64,000 bases of DNA from Pelagivirga sediminicola (lineage in GTDB: Bacteria; Pseudomonadota; Alphaproteobacteria; Rhodobacterales; Rhodobacteraceae). The DNA is taken from the NCBI RefSeq assembly GCF_003072125.1, contig NZ_QCYH01000006.1, forward strand, positions 62,001-126,000, written 5' to 3'. Below the pieces are notes generated by a model that ran no database searches, was not told the DNA's origin, and saw nothing but the letters and a program-made list of their open reading frames with translations. The position numbers and the translations under genes are program-made. Each line of letters opens with the position of its first letter. Positions within the stretch are counted from its first letter, which is position 1. Below, one piece after another: positions 27,047-36,038 of this stretch.

Positions 27047-27619
27047 GTGACGCAGCTTGCACCTTTTGCACATCGTACCCTGGGCGCCGATCTGCGCGCC
27101 CTGCGCAAGGCGCGCTGCATCACGCTTGCTGACATGGCGCAAAGGCTGAACCGCTCGGTCGGGTGGCTCAGCCAGGTGGAGCGCGACATGTCGCAGCCGA
27201 CGGTGTCCGACCTGCGCGCGATCGCGGCGACGCTGGACGTGGCGCTGCCGCTGCTTTTCGCGCATACGCACGCGCCCGAGGACGAGGCCGGATATATCGT
27301 GCGGGCCGAGGCGCGCCGCCCCATCGGCACCGAGAAACACGGCCTGACCGAAGAGCTTGTGTCGCCCGATCTGACCGACGATTTCGAGATGGTGCATTCC
27401 ACCTTTGATCCCGGTGCCCGCGCGTGCGGGGTGCAGATGCGCCCGACGCAGGAGGTGGGGTTCATGATCTCTGGGCGCTTGGACCTGACCATCGCCGGGC
27501 GCCGTTTTACAGTGGGGCCGGGCGACAGTTTCCGCATCCGGGGCGAGCCTTTCGACTGGCACAATCCCCATGACACCCACGCGATCGCGATCTGGGTCAT
27601 CGCGCCGCCGGTTTATTGA
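27047..27619 (+). CDS. XRE-family transcriptional regulator with C-terminal cupin domain
   Basis: The protein has 190 residues from GTG 27047. An N-terminal HTH (LGADLRALRKARCITLADMA, then SVGWLSQVERDMSQPTVSDL) is followed by a linker and a C-terminal cupin (about 120-185, ending DPHDTHAIAIWVI-like residues: HNPHDTHAIAIWVIAPP). Such regulators sense a small ligand in the cupin pocket. The start is chosen because GGAG at 27037-27040 lies 6 nt upstream and the operator repeats fill the space before it; in-frame starts at 26969, 27008 and 27020 would put coding sequence over the operators. It heads the gene cluster up to 33404 and probably controls it. Confidence 0.88.
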   Translation: MTQLAPFAHRTLGADLRALRKARCITLADMAQRLNRSVGWLSQVERDMSQPTVSDLRAIAATLDVALPLLFAHTHAPEDEAGYIVRAEARRPIGTEKHGLTEELVSPDLTDDFEMVHSTFDPGARACGVQMRPTQEVGFMISGRLDLTIAGRRFTVGPGDSFRIRGEPFDWHNPHDTHAIAIWVIAPPVY

Positions 27620-27632
27620 AGGGAGCTGAAGG

Positions 27633-28010
27633 ATGCTGAACGGATCATGCCTGTGCAGGGACATCACGTTTGAGGTGAGCGGCACACCGCAAAGCGTGGC
27701 GGCCTGTCACTGCGGCCAGTGCCGCAAGCAATCGGGCCATTTCTGGGCCTCTGCGGCGGTGCCGCAGGCCGATCTGGCCATCACCGGCACGTCTGCATGG
27801 TTTGAGGCCAGCGATACCGCCAAACGCGGATTTTGCTCCCGCTGCGGCAGCTTCCTGTTCTGGAAGGCGCATGACGAGGACACGATCAGCTTTGCGCTTG
27901 GCGCGCTGGACGGCCCGACGGGGCTTCGGCTGACGCGGCACATCTTCTGCGACGACAAGGGCGATTACTATCAGATCGAGCAGGGCGCGGCGCAGCACGC
28001 GCAATCGTGA
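27633..28010 (+). CDS. GFA/CENP-V-family zinc protein (glutathione-dependent formaldehyde-activating enzyme-like)
   Basis: The protein has 125 residues. Cysteines sit as GSCLCRD, ACHCGQCRK and FCSRCGS, the full zinc-binding pattern of the GFA fold. The founding member, from Paracoccus, speeds formation of S-hydroxymethylglutathione from formaldehyde, but most relatives have unproven roles. Its position between the regulator and two methylamine-type flavoprotein dehydrogenases fits a part in handling one-carbon units; that is inference. Confidence 0.88.
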   Translation: MLNGSCLCRDITFEVSGTPQSVAACHCGQCRKQSGHFWASAAVPQADLAITGTSAWFEASDTAKRGFCSRCGSFLFWKAHDEDTISFALGALDGPTGLRLTRHIFCDDKGDYYQIEQGAAQHAQS

Positions 28011-28032
28011 CGCAGCCAAGGGAGACAAGGAC

Positions 28033-30474
28033 ATGAGCACATTCCCAACATCGGCCCGCGTGGTCATCATCGGCGGCGGCGCGGTGGGCGCGTCGGGCCT
28101 TTATCATCTGGCGCGCGCCGGGTGGACCGACTGCGTGTTGCTGGAAAAGAACGAGCTGACGGCGGGCAGCACATGGCATGCTGCGGGCAACTGCCCGACA
28201 TTTTCGACCTCCTGGGCGATCATGAACATGCAGCGCTATTCGACCGAGCTCTATCGCGGATTGTCGGATGCCGTGGATTATCCGATGAATTATCACGTGA
28301 CCGGGTCCATCCGTCTGGGCCATTCGGACGAGCGCGTTCAGGAATTCCAGCGCGCCTGCGGCATGGGGCGCTATCAGGGCATGGACATGGAAATGCTGAC
28401 GCCCGAGGAGGCGAAGGCGCGCTATCCCTTCATGGAAACGCATGATCTGAAGGGTGTGCTCTATGATCCCAATGACGGCGATATCGACCCCAGCCAGCTG
28501 ACGCAGGCACTGGCCAAGGGCGCGCGCGATCTGGGTGCGCGGATCGAGCGGTTCTGCCCGGCGACCGGGATCAGCCGCGAGAATGGCGAATGGATGGTGC
28601 ATACCCACAAAGGCGACATCCGCTGTGAATTCGTGGTGAACGCGGCGGGGTATTACGCGCAGAAGGTCGGCGAATGGTTCAAGCCTTACGGCGGGCGCAC
28701 CGTGCCGATGATGGTGATGAGCCATCAGTATCTGCTGACGGATGAAATCCCCGAGATCGCCGAATATACCGCCAGCCACGGCAAGCTGCCGCTTTTGCGC
28801 GATGTCGACAGCTCCTACTACCTGCGGCAGGAAAAGACCGGCCTGAACCTTGGCCCCTATGAGCGCAACTGCAAGGCGCATTGGATCACGCCGGACGATC
28901 CCTTCCCCGAGGATTTCAGCTTTCAGCTATATCCCGACGATCTGGAGCGGCTGGAATGGTATATAGAGGATGCGATGGCCCGCGTTCCGCTGCTGGGCAA
29001 GGTCGGCATCAACAAGGTCATCAACGGCCCGATCCCCTATGCGCCCGACGGCTTGCCGCTGCTTGGCCCGATGCCGGGCGTGCCGAAAGCGTTCGAGGCG
29101 TGCGTTTTCACCTTCGGCATCTCTCAGGCCGGCGGCGCGGGCAAGGTTCTGGCAGAATGGATCACCGAAGGCGCCACCGAGTGGGACATGTGGGCCACCG
29201 ATCCGCGGCGCTACACCGATTACACCGACAACGACTACTGCATCCAGAAGGGGATGGAGGTTTACGGCTATGAGTACGCCATGCACTTCCCCTGGCATGA
29301 ATGGCCTGCGGGCCGCGACAAGAAGCTGGGACCAAACGACGATATCGTGCGCGAGCAGGGCGGCGTCATGGGCGCCTATAACGGCTGGGAGCGGGCCAAC
29401 TGGTTCGCGCAGCCCGGCGATGACACCAGCGAGGAGGCCACGCAGACGTGGAACCGCGCGGGGCCGTGGTCAAACCGCATCGCCGAGGAATGCGCCGCCG
29501 TGCACAACCATTGCGGCGTTCTGGACCTGCCCGGATTTTCCCGCTTCTGGCTGCGGGGGCAGGGCGCGGACGAATGGCTGCGCGGCTTTGTCACCGGGGC
29601 CTTGCCACGCGTCGGGCGCATCAACCTTGTCTATGTGGCCGATGATCGGGGCCGAATCCTGACCGAATTTTCCTGCATCCGGCTGGCCGAGGACAGCTTC
29701 ATCCTGATCACGGCGGCCACCGCGCAATGGCATGACGGCGAGTTGATCCGCCGCAATGTGCCCAAGGGCGTCAGCGTCGAGGAAACCACCACCGAGCGGT
29801 CCGCGCTGATCGTCACCGGGCCCGAAAGCCGCGCGATCCTTGAGCCGCTGACTGACGCGGACCTGACCCTGCCATGGCTCAGCCACCAGCATTGCACGGT
29901 CGCCGGGCGCAAGGCGTTCTTGATCCGCGTCTCCTTTGCCGGGGAACTGGGCTGGGAAGTGCATGCCGCGAACGAGGATATGCCCGACATCTACCGCGCG
30001 ATCCTGGATGCGGGCGCGAAACCCTTCGGCATGTACGCGCTGAACTCCCTGCGCATCGAGAAGGGCTATCGCGCGTGGAAGGGCGATCTGAGCACCGATT
30101 ATTCGATGTATGAGGGCGGGCTGGACCGCTTCGTCAAGCTGGACAAGCCGCAGGATTTTCCGGGCAAGTCGGCCTTGCAGAACGAGAAGCAGCAAGGCAG
30201 CACCAAGCGTTTTGTGACGCTGATCGTGGATGCCGGGGACGCCGACGCGCCCTATATGTCGACGATCTGGCAGGGCGGCGAGGTGGTGGGCGAGACGACC
30301 AGCGGCGCTTGGGGGTACCGCGTGGGCGCCTCCATCGTGCTGGGCATGATCCGCGCCGATCTGGCGGTGCCGGGCACCGAGCTGGAGGTCGAGATTTACG
30401 GCGAGCGGTGCCGCGCGGTGGTGCAGCCTGACGCGCCGCTCTGGGATCCGGAAAACGAAAGGATACGTGCCTGA
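28033..30474 (+). CDS. FAD-dependent oxidoreductase with GcvT domain, dimethylglycine/sarcosine-dehydrogenase-like (first copy)
   Basis: The protein has 813 residues. N-terminal FAD domain: RVVIIGGGAVGASGLYHLARAG; STWHAAGN holds the histidine that binds FAD covalently in dimethylglycine dehydrogenase. A DAO-type oxidase core runs to about residue 370. An aminomethyltransferase (GcvT) folate-binding region follows from about 430 to the end, with FAGELGWEVHA and ALNSLRIEKGYRAWKGD. Known relatives demethylate N-methylglycines and pass the one-carbon unit to tetrahydrofolate. The substrate here is unknown. It starts 22 nt after the GFA gene and its stop shares one base with the next start (TGATG). 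Confidence 0.9.
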   Translation: MSTFPTSARVVIIGGGAVGASGLYHLARAGWTDCVLLEKNELTAGSTWHAAGNCPTFSTSWAIMNMQRYSTELYRGLSDAVDYPMNYHVTGSIRLGHSDERVQEFQRACGMGRYQGMDMEMLTPEEAKARYPFMETHDLKGVLYDPNDGDIDPSQLTQALAKGARDLGARIERFCPATGISRENGEWMVHTHKGDIRCEFVVNAAGYYAQKVGEWFKPYGGRTVPMMVMSHQYLLTDEIPEIAEYTASHGKLPLLRDVDSSYYLRQEKTGLNLGPYERNCKAHWITPDDPFPEDFSFQLYPDDLERLEWYIEDAMARVPLLGKVGINKVINGPIPYAPDGLPLLGPMPGVPKAFEACVFTFGISQAGGAGKVLAEWITEGATEWDMWATDPRRYTDYTDNDYCIQKGMEVYGYEYAMHFPWHEWPAGRDKKLGPNDDIVREQGGVMGAYNGWERANWFAQPGDDTSEEATQTWNRAGPWSNRIAEECAAVHNHCGVLDLPGFSRFWLRGQGADEWLRGFVTGALPRVGRINLVYVADDRGRILTEFSCIRLAEDSFILITAATAQWHDGELIRRNVPKGVSVEETTTERSALIVTGPESRAILEPLTDADLTLPWLSHQHCTVAGRKAFLIRVSFAGELGWEVHAANEDMPDIYRAILDAGAKPFGMYALNSLRIEKGYRAWKGDLSTDYSMYEGGLDRFVKLDKPQDFPGKSALQNEKQQGSTKRFVTLIVDAGDADAPYMSTIWQGGEVVGETTSGAWGYRVGASIVLGMIRADLAVPGTELEVEIYGERCRAVVQPDAPLWDPENERIRA

Positions 30475-30929
30475 TGCTGACCGAATCTGCGCAAGGCCTG
30501 ATCGCCGATTTTCCGCTGGGCTTCGTCGCCACGATCACGCCCGGCGGGCAGCCCGCGCTTAGCCCCAAGGGCACGTTTCTGGTGCTGGATCACCTGACCG
30601 TCGGCTTTGGCAACATCCGCTCGTCCGGCACGCTGGCCAACCTGCGCCACAATCCTTACGCCGAGGTCAATTTCATCGACCAGTGGAAGCGCAAGGGCCT
30701 GCGCCTACGCGGTCCGGCCCGCATCGCGGAGGAAGGAACGTCAGAGTTCATCGCGCTGATCGGCCTCTGGCAGGAGGTCTGGGGCGATCTGGCAGGGCGC
30801 ATCACCGATCTGGTCCTGATCGACGTGGAATATACCAGCGAGCTGACCACCCCGCCCTATGATGACGGCGTCACCGAGGACGAGATGATCGCCGCCTATA
30901 AACGCAAATTCGCCAAAATCTATCCCTGA
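30474..30929 (+). CDS. pyridoxamine-5'-phosphate-oxidase-family (FMN-binding split barrel) protein
   Basis: The protein has 151 residues. ADFPLGFVATITPGGQPALSPKG and SSGTLANLRHNPYAEVNFID are typical of the PNPOx-like split barrel that binds FMN or a related flavin. The exact reaction is not assigned for this branch. It lies between the two FAD-GcvT oxidoreductases and overlaps the first by one base, so it is part of the same unit. It might serve as an electron-transfer or flavin-linked helper; that is a guess from context. Confidence 0.8.
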   Translation: MLTESAQGLIADFPLGFVATITPGGQPALSPKGTFLVLDHLTVGFGNIRSSGTLANLRHNPYAEVNFIDQWKRKGLRLRGPARIAEEGTSEFIALIGLWQEVWGDLAGRITDLVLIDVEYTSELTTPPYDDGVTEDEMIAAYKRKFAKIYP

Positions 30930-30956
30930 CGGCAGGGGCGCTTAGGAGTGCAACAC

Positions 30957-33404
30957 ATGGATCTGCCCACAAAGGCCCGCGTGGTCATCATCGGCGGCGG
31001 TGTCGTCGGCTGTTCGGTCGCCTATCATCTGGCGAAACTGGGCTGGAGCGACGTGGTCCTGCTGGAACGCAAGGCGCTGACATCCGGCACCACATGGCAC
31101 GCGGCGGGGCTGATCGGCCAGCTGCGCGCGTCCGCCAACATGACCAAGCTGGCGCGCTACTCCGCCGAGCTTTATACTGGGCTGGAGAAGGAGACGGGCG
31201 TTGCCACCGGGTTCCGGCAGGTCGGATCGGTCTCGGCCGCGCTGACGGACGAGCGGCTGGAAGAGCTTTACCGCACCGCCGCGATGGCCCGCGCCTTCGG
31301 CGTGCCGGTGGAAGAGCTGTCGCCGTTCGAGATCAAGGACCGCTATCCGCATATCAATCTGGACGGCGTCACCGGCGGCGTCTGGCTGCCGACCGACGGG
31401 CAGGCCGACCCGGCGAATATCGCGCTGGCGCTGGCCAAGGGCGCGCGGCAGCGCGGCGCGAAGGTGCAGGAGCGGGTGCGCGTGACCGGCATCGCGAAAC
31501 AGGGTCGCCGCGTGACCGGCGTCGACTGGACCAGCGACGATGGCAAGGAGCGCGGCCATATCGAGGCCGAGATGATCGTCAACTGCGCGGGCATGTGGGG
31601 GCACGAAGTGGGCCGCATGGCGGGCATCAACGTGCCGCTGCACGCCTGCGAGCATTTCTATATCGTGACCGAGCCGATCGAGGGCCTTGGCCAGCTTCCC
31701 GTCCTGCGCGTGCCGGACGAATGCACCTATTACAAGGAAGACGCGGGCAAGATGCTGGTCGGCGCGTTCGAGCCTGTCTCGAAACCCTGGGGGATGAATG
31801 GCATCCCTGCGGATTTCGAGTTCGACCAGTTGCACGAGGATTTCGACCATTTCGAGCCCATTCTGGAGGCCGCCTGCAACCGCCTGCCGATGCTGGCGGA
31901 GGCGGGGATACACACCTTCTTCAACGGGCCGGAATCGTTCACGCCCGATGACGCCTATCATCTGGGGCTCGCCCCGCAGACGGACAATGTCTGGGTCGCC
32001 GCCGGTTTCAACTCCATCGGCATCCAGTCGGCGGGCGGTGCGGGCCATGCGCTGAGCCTGTGGATGGACAGTGGCGAGAAGCCCTTCGATCTGGGCGATG
32101 TGGACATCGCGCGGATGCAGCCATTTCAGGGCAACAAGACCTACCTTTACGAGCGCTCCAAGGAGACGCTGGGCCTGCTTTACGCCGACCATTTCCCCTA
32201 CCGCCAGAAGGCGACGGCACGCGGCATCAGGCGCACGCCCTTTCATGCGCAACTGCTGGAACAAGGCGCGGTGATGGGCGAGGCCGCGGGCTGGGAGCGG
32301 GCCAACTGGTTCGCCATGCCGGGGCAGGAGCCGGAATATCGCTATAGCTGGAAGCGGCAGAACTGGTTCGACAATGCCGCCGCCGAGCACAAGGCGATCC
32401 GCGAGGGCGTGGGCATGTATGACATGTCTTCCTTCGGCAAGATCCGCGTCGAAGGGCCGGATGCGGAAGGCTTTCTGAACTACATCGGCGGCGGCGATTT
32501 CAGCGTCCCGGTGGGGCGCATCGTCTATACGCAATTCCTGAACTCGCGCGGCGGGATCGAGGCGGATGTGACCGTTACCCGCCTGTCCGAGACGGCCTAT
32601 CTGGTCGTCACCCCCGCCGCCACGCGGCTGGCCGACCAGACCCGGATGGAGCGTCTGCGCGGGGATCATCAAGTGGTGATCACCGACGTGACGGCAGGCG
32701 AGGGCGTGCTGGCGGTGATGGGGCCGAAGGCGCGCGAGGTGATGCAGGCGGTGTCGCCGGCCGATTTCTCGAACAAGGTTAACCCGTTTGGCACTGCGCA
32801 GGAAATCGAGCTGGGCATGGGATTGGCGCGGGTGCATCGCGTCAGCTATGTGGGCGAGTTGGGCTGGGAGGTTTACGTCAGCGCAGACATGGCCGGGCAT
32901 GCCTTCGAGGTGCTCTTTGAGGCGGGGCAGGCGCATGGCATGAAGCTGTGTGGGATGCATGCGATGGATTCGTGCCGGATCGAGAAGGGATTTCGCCATT
33001 TCGGGCATGACATCACGTGCGAGGATCACGTGCTGGAGGCGGGGCTGGGCTTTGCCGTCAAGACGGCCAAACCCGATTTCATCGGCCGCGATGCGGTGCT
33101 GCGCAAGAAGGACGCGGGGCTGGAGGCGCGCATGGTGCAGTTCCGCCTGACCGCCCCCGAACCGTTGCTTTACCATAACGAGCCGGTGCTGCGCGACGGG
33201 CAGATCGTGGGCTATCTCAGCTCCGGCGCCTACGGGCATCACCTGGGCGCAGCGATCGGGATGGGTTACGTGCCGTGCCCCGGTGAAAGCGCGGCGGAGG
33301 TTCTGGCGTCCAGCTATGAGATCGACGTCGCCGGAACACGCGTGCGCGCCGACGCCAGCCTGAAGCCGATGTATGACCCAACAGGCGCGCGCGCCAAGGC
33401 ATAG
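30957..33404 (+). CDS. FAD-dependent oxidoreductase with GcvT domain, dimethylglycine/sarcosine-dehydrogenase-like (second copy)
   Basis: The protein has 815 residues and the same plan as the gene at 28033: FAD motif RVVIIGGGVVGCSVAYHLAKLG, flavinylation-type histidine in GTTWHAAGLIGQ, oxidase core, then a GcvT half with VSYVGELGWEVYVS and AMDSCRIEKGFRHFGHD. It looks more like classical dimethylglycine/sarcosine dehydrogenase than the first copy, so the two may act on different substrates or successive methyl groups. ATG 30957 is chosen over GTG 30948 because AGGAG at 30944-30948 lies 8 nt before it. Confidence 0.9.
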   Translation: MDLPTKARVVIIGGGVVGCSVAYHLAKLGWSDVVLLERKALTSGTTWHAAGLIGQLRASANMTKLARYSAELYTGLEKETGVATGFRQVGSVSAALTDERLEELYRTAAMARAFGVPVEELSPFEIKDRYPHINLDGVTGGVWLPTDGQADPANIALALAKGARQRGAKVQERVRVTGIAKQGRRVTGVDWTSDDGKERGHIEAEMIVNCAGMWGHEVGRMAGINVPLHACEHFYIVTEPIEGLGQLPVLRVPDECTYYKEDAGKMLVGAFEPVSKPWGMNGIPADFEFDQLHEDFDHFEPILEAACNRLPMLAEAGIHTFFNGPESFTPDDAYHLGLAPQTDNVWVAAGFNSIGIQSAGGAGHALSLWMDSGEKPFDLGDVDIARMQPFQGNKTYLYERSKETLGLLYADHFPYRQKATARGIRRTPFHAQLLEQGAVMGEAAGWERANWFAMPGQEPEYRYSWKRQNWFDNAAAEHKAIREGVGMYDMSSFGKIRVEGPDAEGFLNYIGGGDFSVPVGRIVYTQFLNSRGGIEADVTVTRLSETAYLVVTPAATRLADQTRMERLRGDHQVVITDVTAGEGVLAVMGPKAREVMQAVSPADFSNKVNPFGTAQEIELGMGLARVHRVSYVGELGWEVYVSADMAGHAFEVLFEAGQAHGMKLCGMHAMDSCRIEKGFRHFGHDITCEDHVLEAGLGFAVKTAKPDFIGRDAVLRKKDAGLEARMVQFRLTAPEPLLYHNEPVLRDGQIVGYLSSGAYGHHLGAAIGMGYVPCPGESAAEVLASSYEIDVAGTRVRADASLKPMYDPTGARAKA

Positions 33405-33453
33405 GGGCGGGCCGCGTTCTGGACCCTGCCGTGGCGGCGCTGTATGGCGGGGC

Positions 33454-34095
33454 ATGCAATCTGAATACACGCCCCCCGATACGCCGCTGGATGTTCTGCA
33501 CGAGGATCACGAGGTGCTGGCCGTGGTCAAGCCCGACGGCCTGCTGTCGGTGCCCGGCAAGGGCGCGCATCTGGCCGATTGCCTGCTGACCCGCGTGCAG
33601 GCGGCGTTTCCCACCGCGCTGCTGGTGCATCGGCTGGACCGGGACACGTCCGGCGTGATGGTGTTCGCGCTGACGGATCATGCGCAGCGGTTCCTGTCGA
33701 AGGAATTCGAGGAGCGGCGCGCGCGCAAGACTTACGTCGCGCGCGTGGCCGGGCGGCTGGAGCCGAAGATCGGCGCCGTCGATCTGCCGCTGATCGTGGA
33801 TTGGCCGAACCGGCCGCGGCAGATGGTCTGCCACGAGACGGGCAAGCCATCGCTGACGGAATACCGGGTGCTGAAGGCCGCGGATGGCGAAAGCCGCGTG
33901 CGGCTGTGGCCGAGGACGGGGCGTACCCACCAGCTGCGCGTGCATATGCTGGCGCTGGGGCATCCCATTCTGGGCGATCCGCTCTATGCGCCGGATGCGG
34001 GTTTCGCTCGGATGATGCTGCACGCCGAAGAGCTGCGCCTGAGCCATCCCGAAAGCGGGCGGGGCATGTCGTTTCGCGCCAAGGCGCCGTTCTAG
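33454..34095 (+). CDS. RluA-family pseudouridine synthase
   Basis: The protein has 213 residues. The catalytic Asp62 lies in the family signature HRLDRDTSG, followed by AQRFLSKEFEERRARKTYVA and the C-terminal PRTGRTHQLRVHMLALGHPILGD split over residues 150-175. It isomerises uridine to pseudouridine in rRNA or tRNA; there is no S4 domain, as in RluA. The exact target site is unknown. It is convergent with the kinase-like gene; the two stop codons share bases (CTAG at 34092-34095). Confidence 0.9.
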   Translation: MQSEYTPPDTPLDVLHEDHEVLAVVKPDGLLSVPGKGAHLADCLLTRVQAAFPTALLVHRLDRDTSGVMVFALTDHAQRFLSKEFEERRARKTYVARVAGRLEPKIGAVDLPLIVDWPNRPRQMVCHETGKPSLTEYRVLKAADGESRVRLWPRTGRTHQLRVHMLALGHPILGDPLYAPDAGFARMMLHAEELRLSHPESGRGMSFRAKAPF

Positions 34096-35153
34096 GGTTT
34101 CAGCACGCGGTCAGTCAGGTTCAGGCGCGCCGCGATGATCGGCCTCAGCGCCTCGGCCAGATCTGGATCGTCCTTCTGCAGCAGGGCAAGCTCATCCAGC
34201 CGGTTGGCGGCGACAAGATGCAGCGCATCCATCCGCGGCATGCCATCCGCGTGGCGTGGCAGGCGCGACACCGGCTGAATGATCTCGGGGCGCGGCGCGG
34301 GGGCGAGGGCGGCCAGTGTGGCCGCGTCCAGCGGCGTTTCGACAAACGCATAAAGCCCGACGCCCTTGGCGGGCAGCGCATAGGTGCTGAGCGCGACGTC
34401 CGTCACCTCGGGGTGCGCCATCAGCGCCGCTGTCAGGCCGGGACCGTCGCGGTCGATGCGGTCCTCGGTGCCCTCTCCGTCGGACCAGTTCATCAGGCGG
34501 CGCGTGACGAAATTATAGGCGCGCTTGCCGGTGGCCATCCAGATCCGCGACGGCAGCGCCTTTTGCGCCAGCATGCGGCGTTCGGACGGGGTCAGCAGAT
34601 CGGGCGCATAGGCGCGTTTCTGTTTCAGCAGGTGGCGCAGATCCTCGCGCGCCATGACGCGAAAGAGGCGCCCGCGTCGGCGATGGACCGAGGCGAGTTG
34701 AAAGTCGATCACGGCGGCGCGGCCATCGGGCGTCATCAGCCAGTTCTGCGGCTTGGCGATGTCGTTATGCGTGACGCCCGCGCGCCGCATCTCGCGCAGC
34801 AGGCGCTTGGCATCGCGATACCACGCGGGATCGGCCGGCCTGGCCAGCTGCAGCGGCGTGCCCTGGGTCCAGCTGCGCAGCAGGCCGGTGCGGTCGACCC
34901 GCACGAGCGCCGGGCAGCCGTCGATCCCCTGCACCGCGCGCAGGCCGCGGATTTCCTTGCGTGCAAGGGCCCATGCGAGCGGGCGCGCGTAGAAGGGCAC
35001 GGTATCCAGCTTGCGCAGGACCACGGGAAAATCGGGCACGCCCTCCAGATGGCCTGAAATCGTCTCGGAGAAAATGTCGCGCTTGTGCACGGTTTCGGGG
35101 ACGAAAGCGGCTTGCGCGATGTCGCGGTATTGGTTCAACGATCTGGTTTCCAT
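34092..35153 (-). CDS. protein-kinase-like protein with acyl-CoA-ligase C-terminal-like tail
   Basis: The protein has 353 residues. The first ~215 have a kinase catalytic loop HNDIAKPQN (129-137, with Asp131 and Asn137) and a metal-binding VIDFQ (148-152, Asp150 in the DFG position), close to the RIO/BUD32/lipopolysaccharide-kinase style. The last part (about 228-325) reads like the mobile C-terminal domain of AMP-forming acyl-CoA ligases: ALMAHPEVTDVALSTYALP, LYAFVETPLD and SRLPRHADGMPRMDALHLVA. No ligase core is present. The gene ends a minus-strand run with two glycosyltransferase genes, which suggests a glycan or lipid substrate. The tail assignment is from memory of the family. Confidence 0.7.
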   Translation of the reverse strand: METRSLNQYRDIAQAAFVPETVHKRDIFSETISGHLEGVPDFPVVLRKLDTVPFYARPLAWALARKEIRGLRAVQGIDGCPALVRVDRTGLLRSWTQGTPLQLARPADPAWYRDAKRLLREMRRAGVTHNDIAKPQNWLMTPDGRAAVIDFQLASVHRRRGRLFRVMAREDLRHLLKQKRAYAPDLLTPSERRMLAQKALPSRIWMATGKRAYNFVTRRLMNWSDGEGTEDRIDRDGPGLTAALMAHPEVTDVALSTYALPAKGVGLYAFVETPLDAATLAALAPAPRPEIIQPVSRLPRHADGMPRMDALHLVAANRLDELALLQKDDPDLAEALRPIIAARLNLTDRVLKP

Positions 35154-35177
35154 TCGTGCTGCCTGCGGCCGCGCTGG

Positions 35178-36038
35178 TTAATGTGACGGTCGACTGAAGA
35201 GTGCAGCCAATGTGCCGCGAAGAAAAGCCGTGCGCTTCACAAAGCGAAGCCGCGAAAAGAGCATCGCAGGTGATATGATGCGCGCCAGCGCATGCCCGAC
35301 GGCGCGGCTGCGGGCCAGCGGGCGGTGGTGCTTGCGCATGGTATAAAGACGTGACCAGCCCATATGCCACGCCTTGAGCCGTTCGACCGCGATCCGTGGC
35401 CCTGATGAAGATCCGCCGCCGATATGACTGACCCGCGCGTCATCAACCAGAATGAGCGGGCAGGTGTTTTGGCGCAGGCGCACGGCAAGATCATCATCTT
35501 CGTAGAAGAGGAAGATTGCGGGATCAAACCCTCCGATCTTGTCGAAATCGCGTTTGCGCATGAAGATCGCGGCGCCCGTCAGTATGGCCAGTTCGCCGCC
35601 TGCTGGGGGACCGCCGCGCGGCATGTGTTCGGAGCGCGGGATAAGGTCACTCTTGCGTTTCAGCACCCGGTCGCCGGTGTCGTCCAGTATGCGCGGGTTG
35701 AAAGCGCCCGCTTCGGGGTGTTGCGCGGCGGCTGCCAGAAGGATTTCCAGCGTTTTTTCGCCCAGCACCGTGTCGGGGTTCAGGAAAAGTATGAATTGCG
35801 TTGTTGCCGCCGCGGCGCCTGTATTACAAGCGCGGCCAAACCCGAGGTTTTGCCCGTTCTCGATCAACTTGCCATGTGGCCGCTTGGCCAGATTACGGAT
35901 CTGTTCCATATCGGCCGAGCCGTTGTCCACGATCACAACAGGGCAGACATCCGGAACCGATGCCAGCATGTTTCCCAGCACTGCCGCACTGTTGAAACTG
36001 ACCGTGACGATTGTCACGTCGGACAAATCTTGCCTCAT
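35178..36038 (-). CDS. family 2 glycosyltransferase
   Basis: The protein has 286 residues. GT2 fold: VTIVTVSFNSAAVLGNML, VVIVDNGSAD and FLNPDTVLG (metal/nucleotide-binding PDT in place of DxD), then GGFDPAIFLFYEDDDLAVRL with the catalytic-base region. This is the rhamnosyltransferase-like pattern used in O-antigen or capsule synthesis. A basic C-terminal helix (FSRLRFVKRTAFLRG) may bind the membrane. It overlaps the GT25 gene by 4 nt and lies 24 nt before the kinase-like gene. Confidence 0.88.
   Translation of the reverse strand: MRQDLSDVTIVTVSFNSAAVLGNMLASVPDVCPVVIVDNGSADMEQIRNLAKRPHGKLIENGQNLGFGRACNTGAAAATTQFILFLNPDTVLGEKTLEILLAAAAQHPEAGAFNPRILDDTGDRVLKRKSDLIPRSEHMPRGGPPAGGELAILTGAAIFMRKRDFDKIGGFDPAIFLFYEDDDLAVRLRQNTCPLILVDDARVSHIGGGSSSGPRIAVERLKAWHMGWSRLYTMRKHHRPLARSRAVGHALARIISPAMLFSRLRFVKRTAFLRGTLAALFSRPSH

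Noticed and set aside
30942-33470. 842-codon minus-strand open frame opposite the second FAD-GcvT gene
   Set aside because: His- and Arg-rich composition and no motif; the plus-strand gene is beyond doubt.
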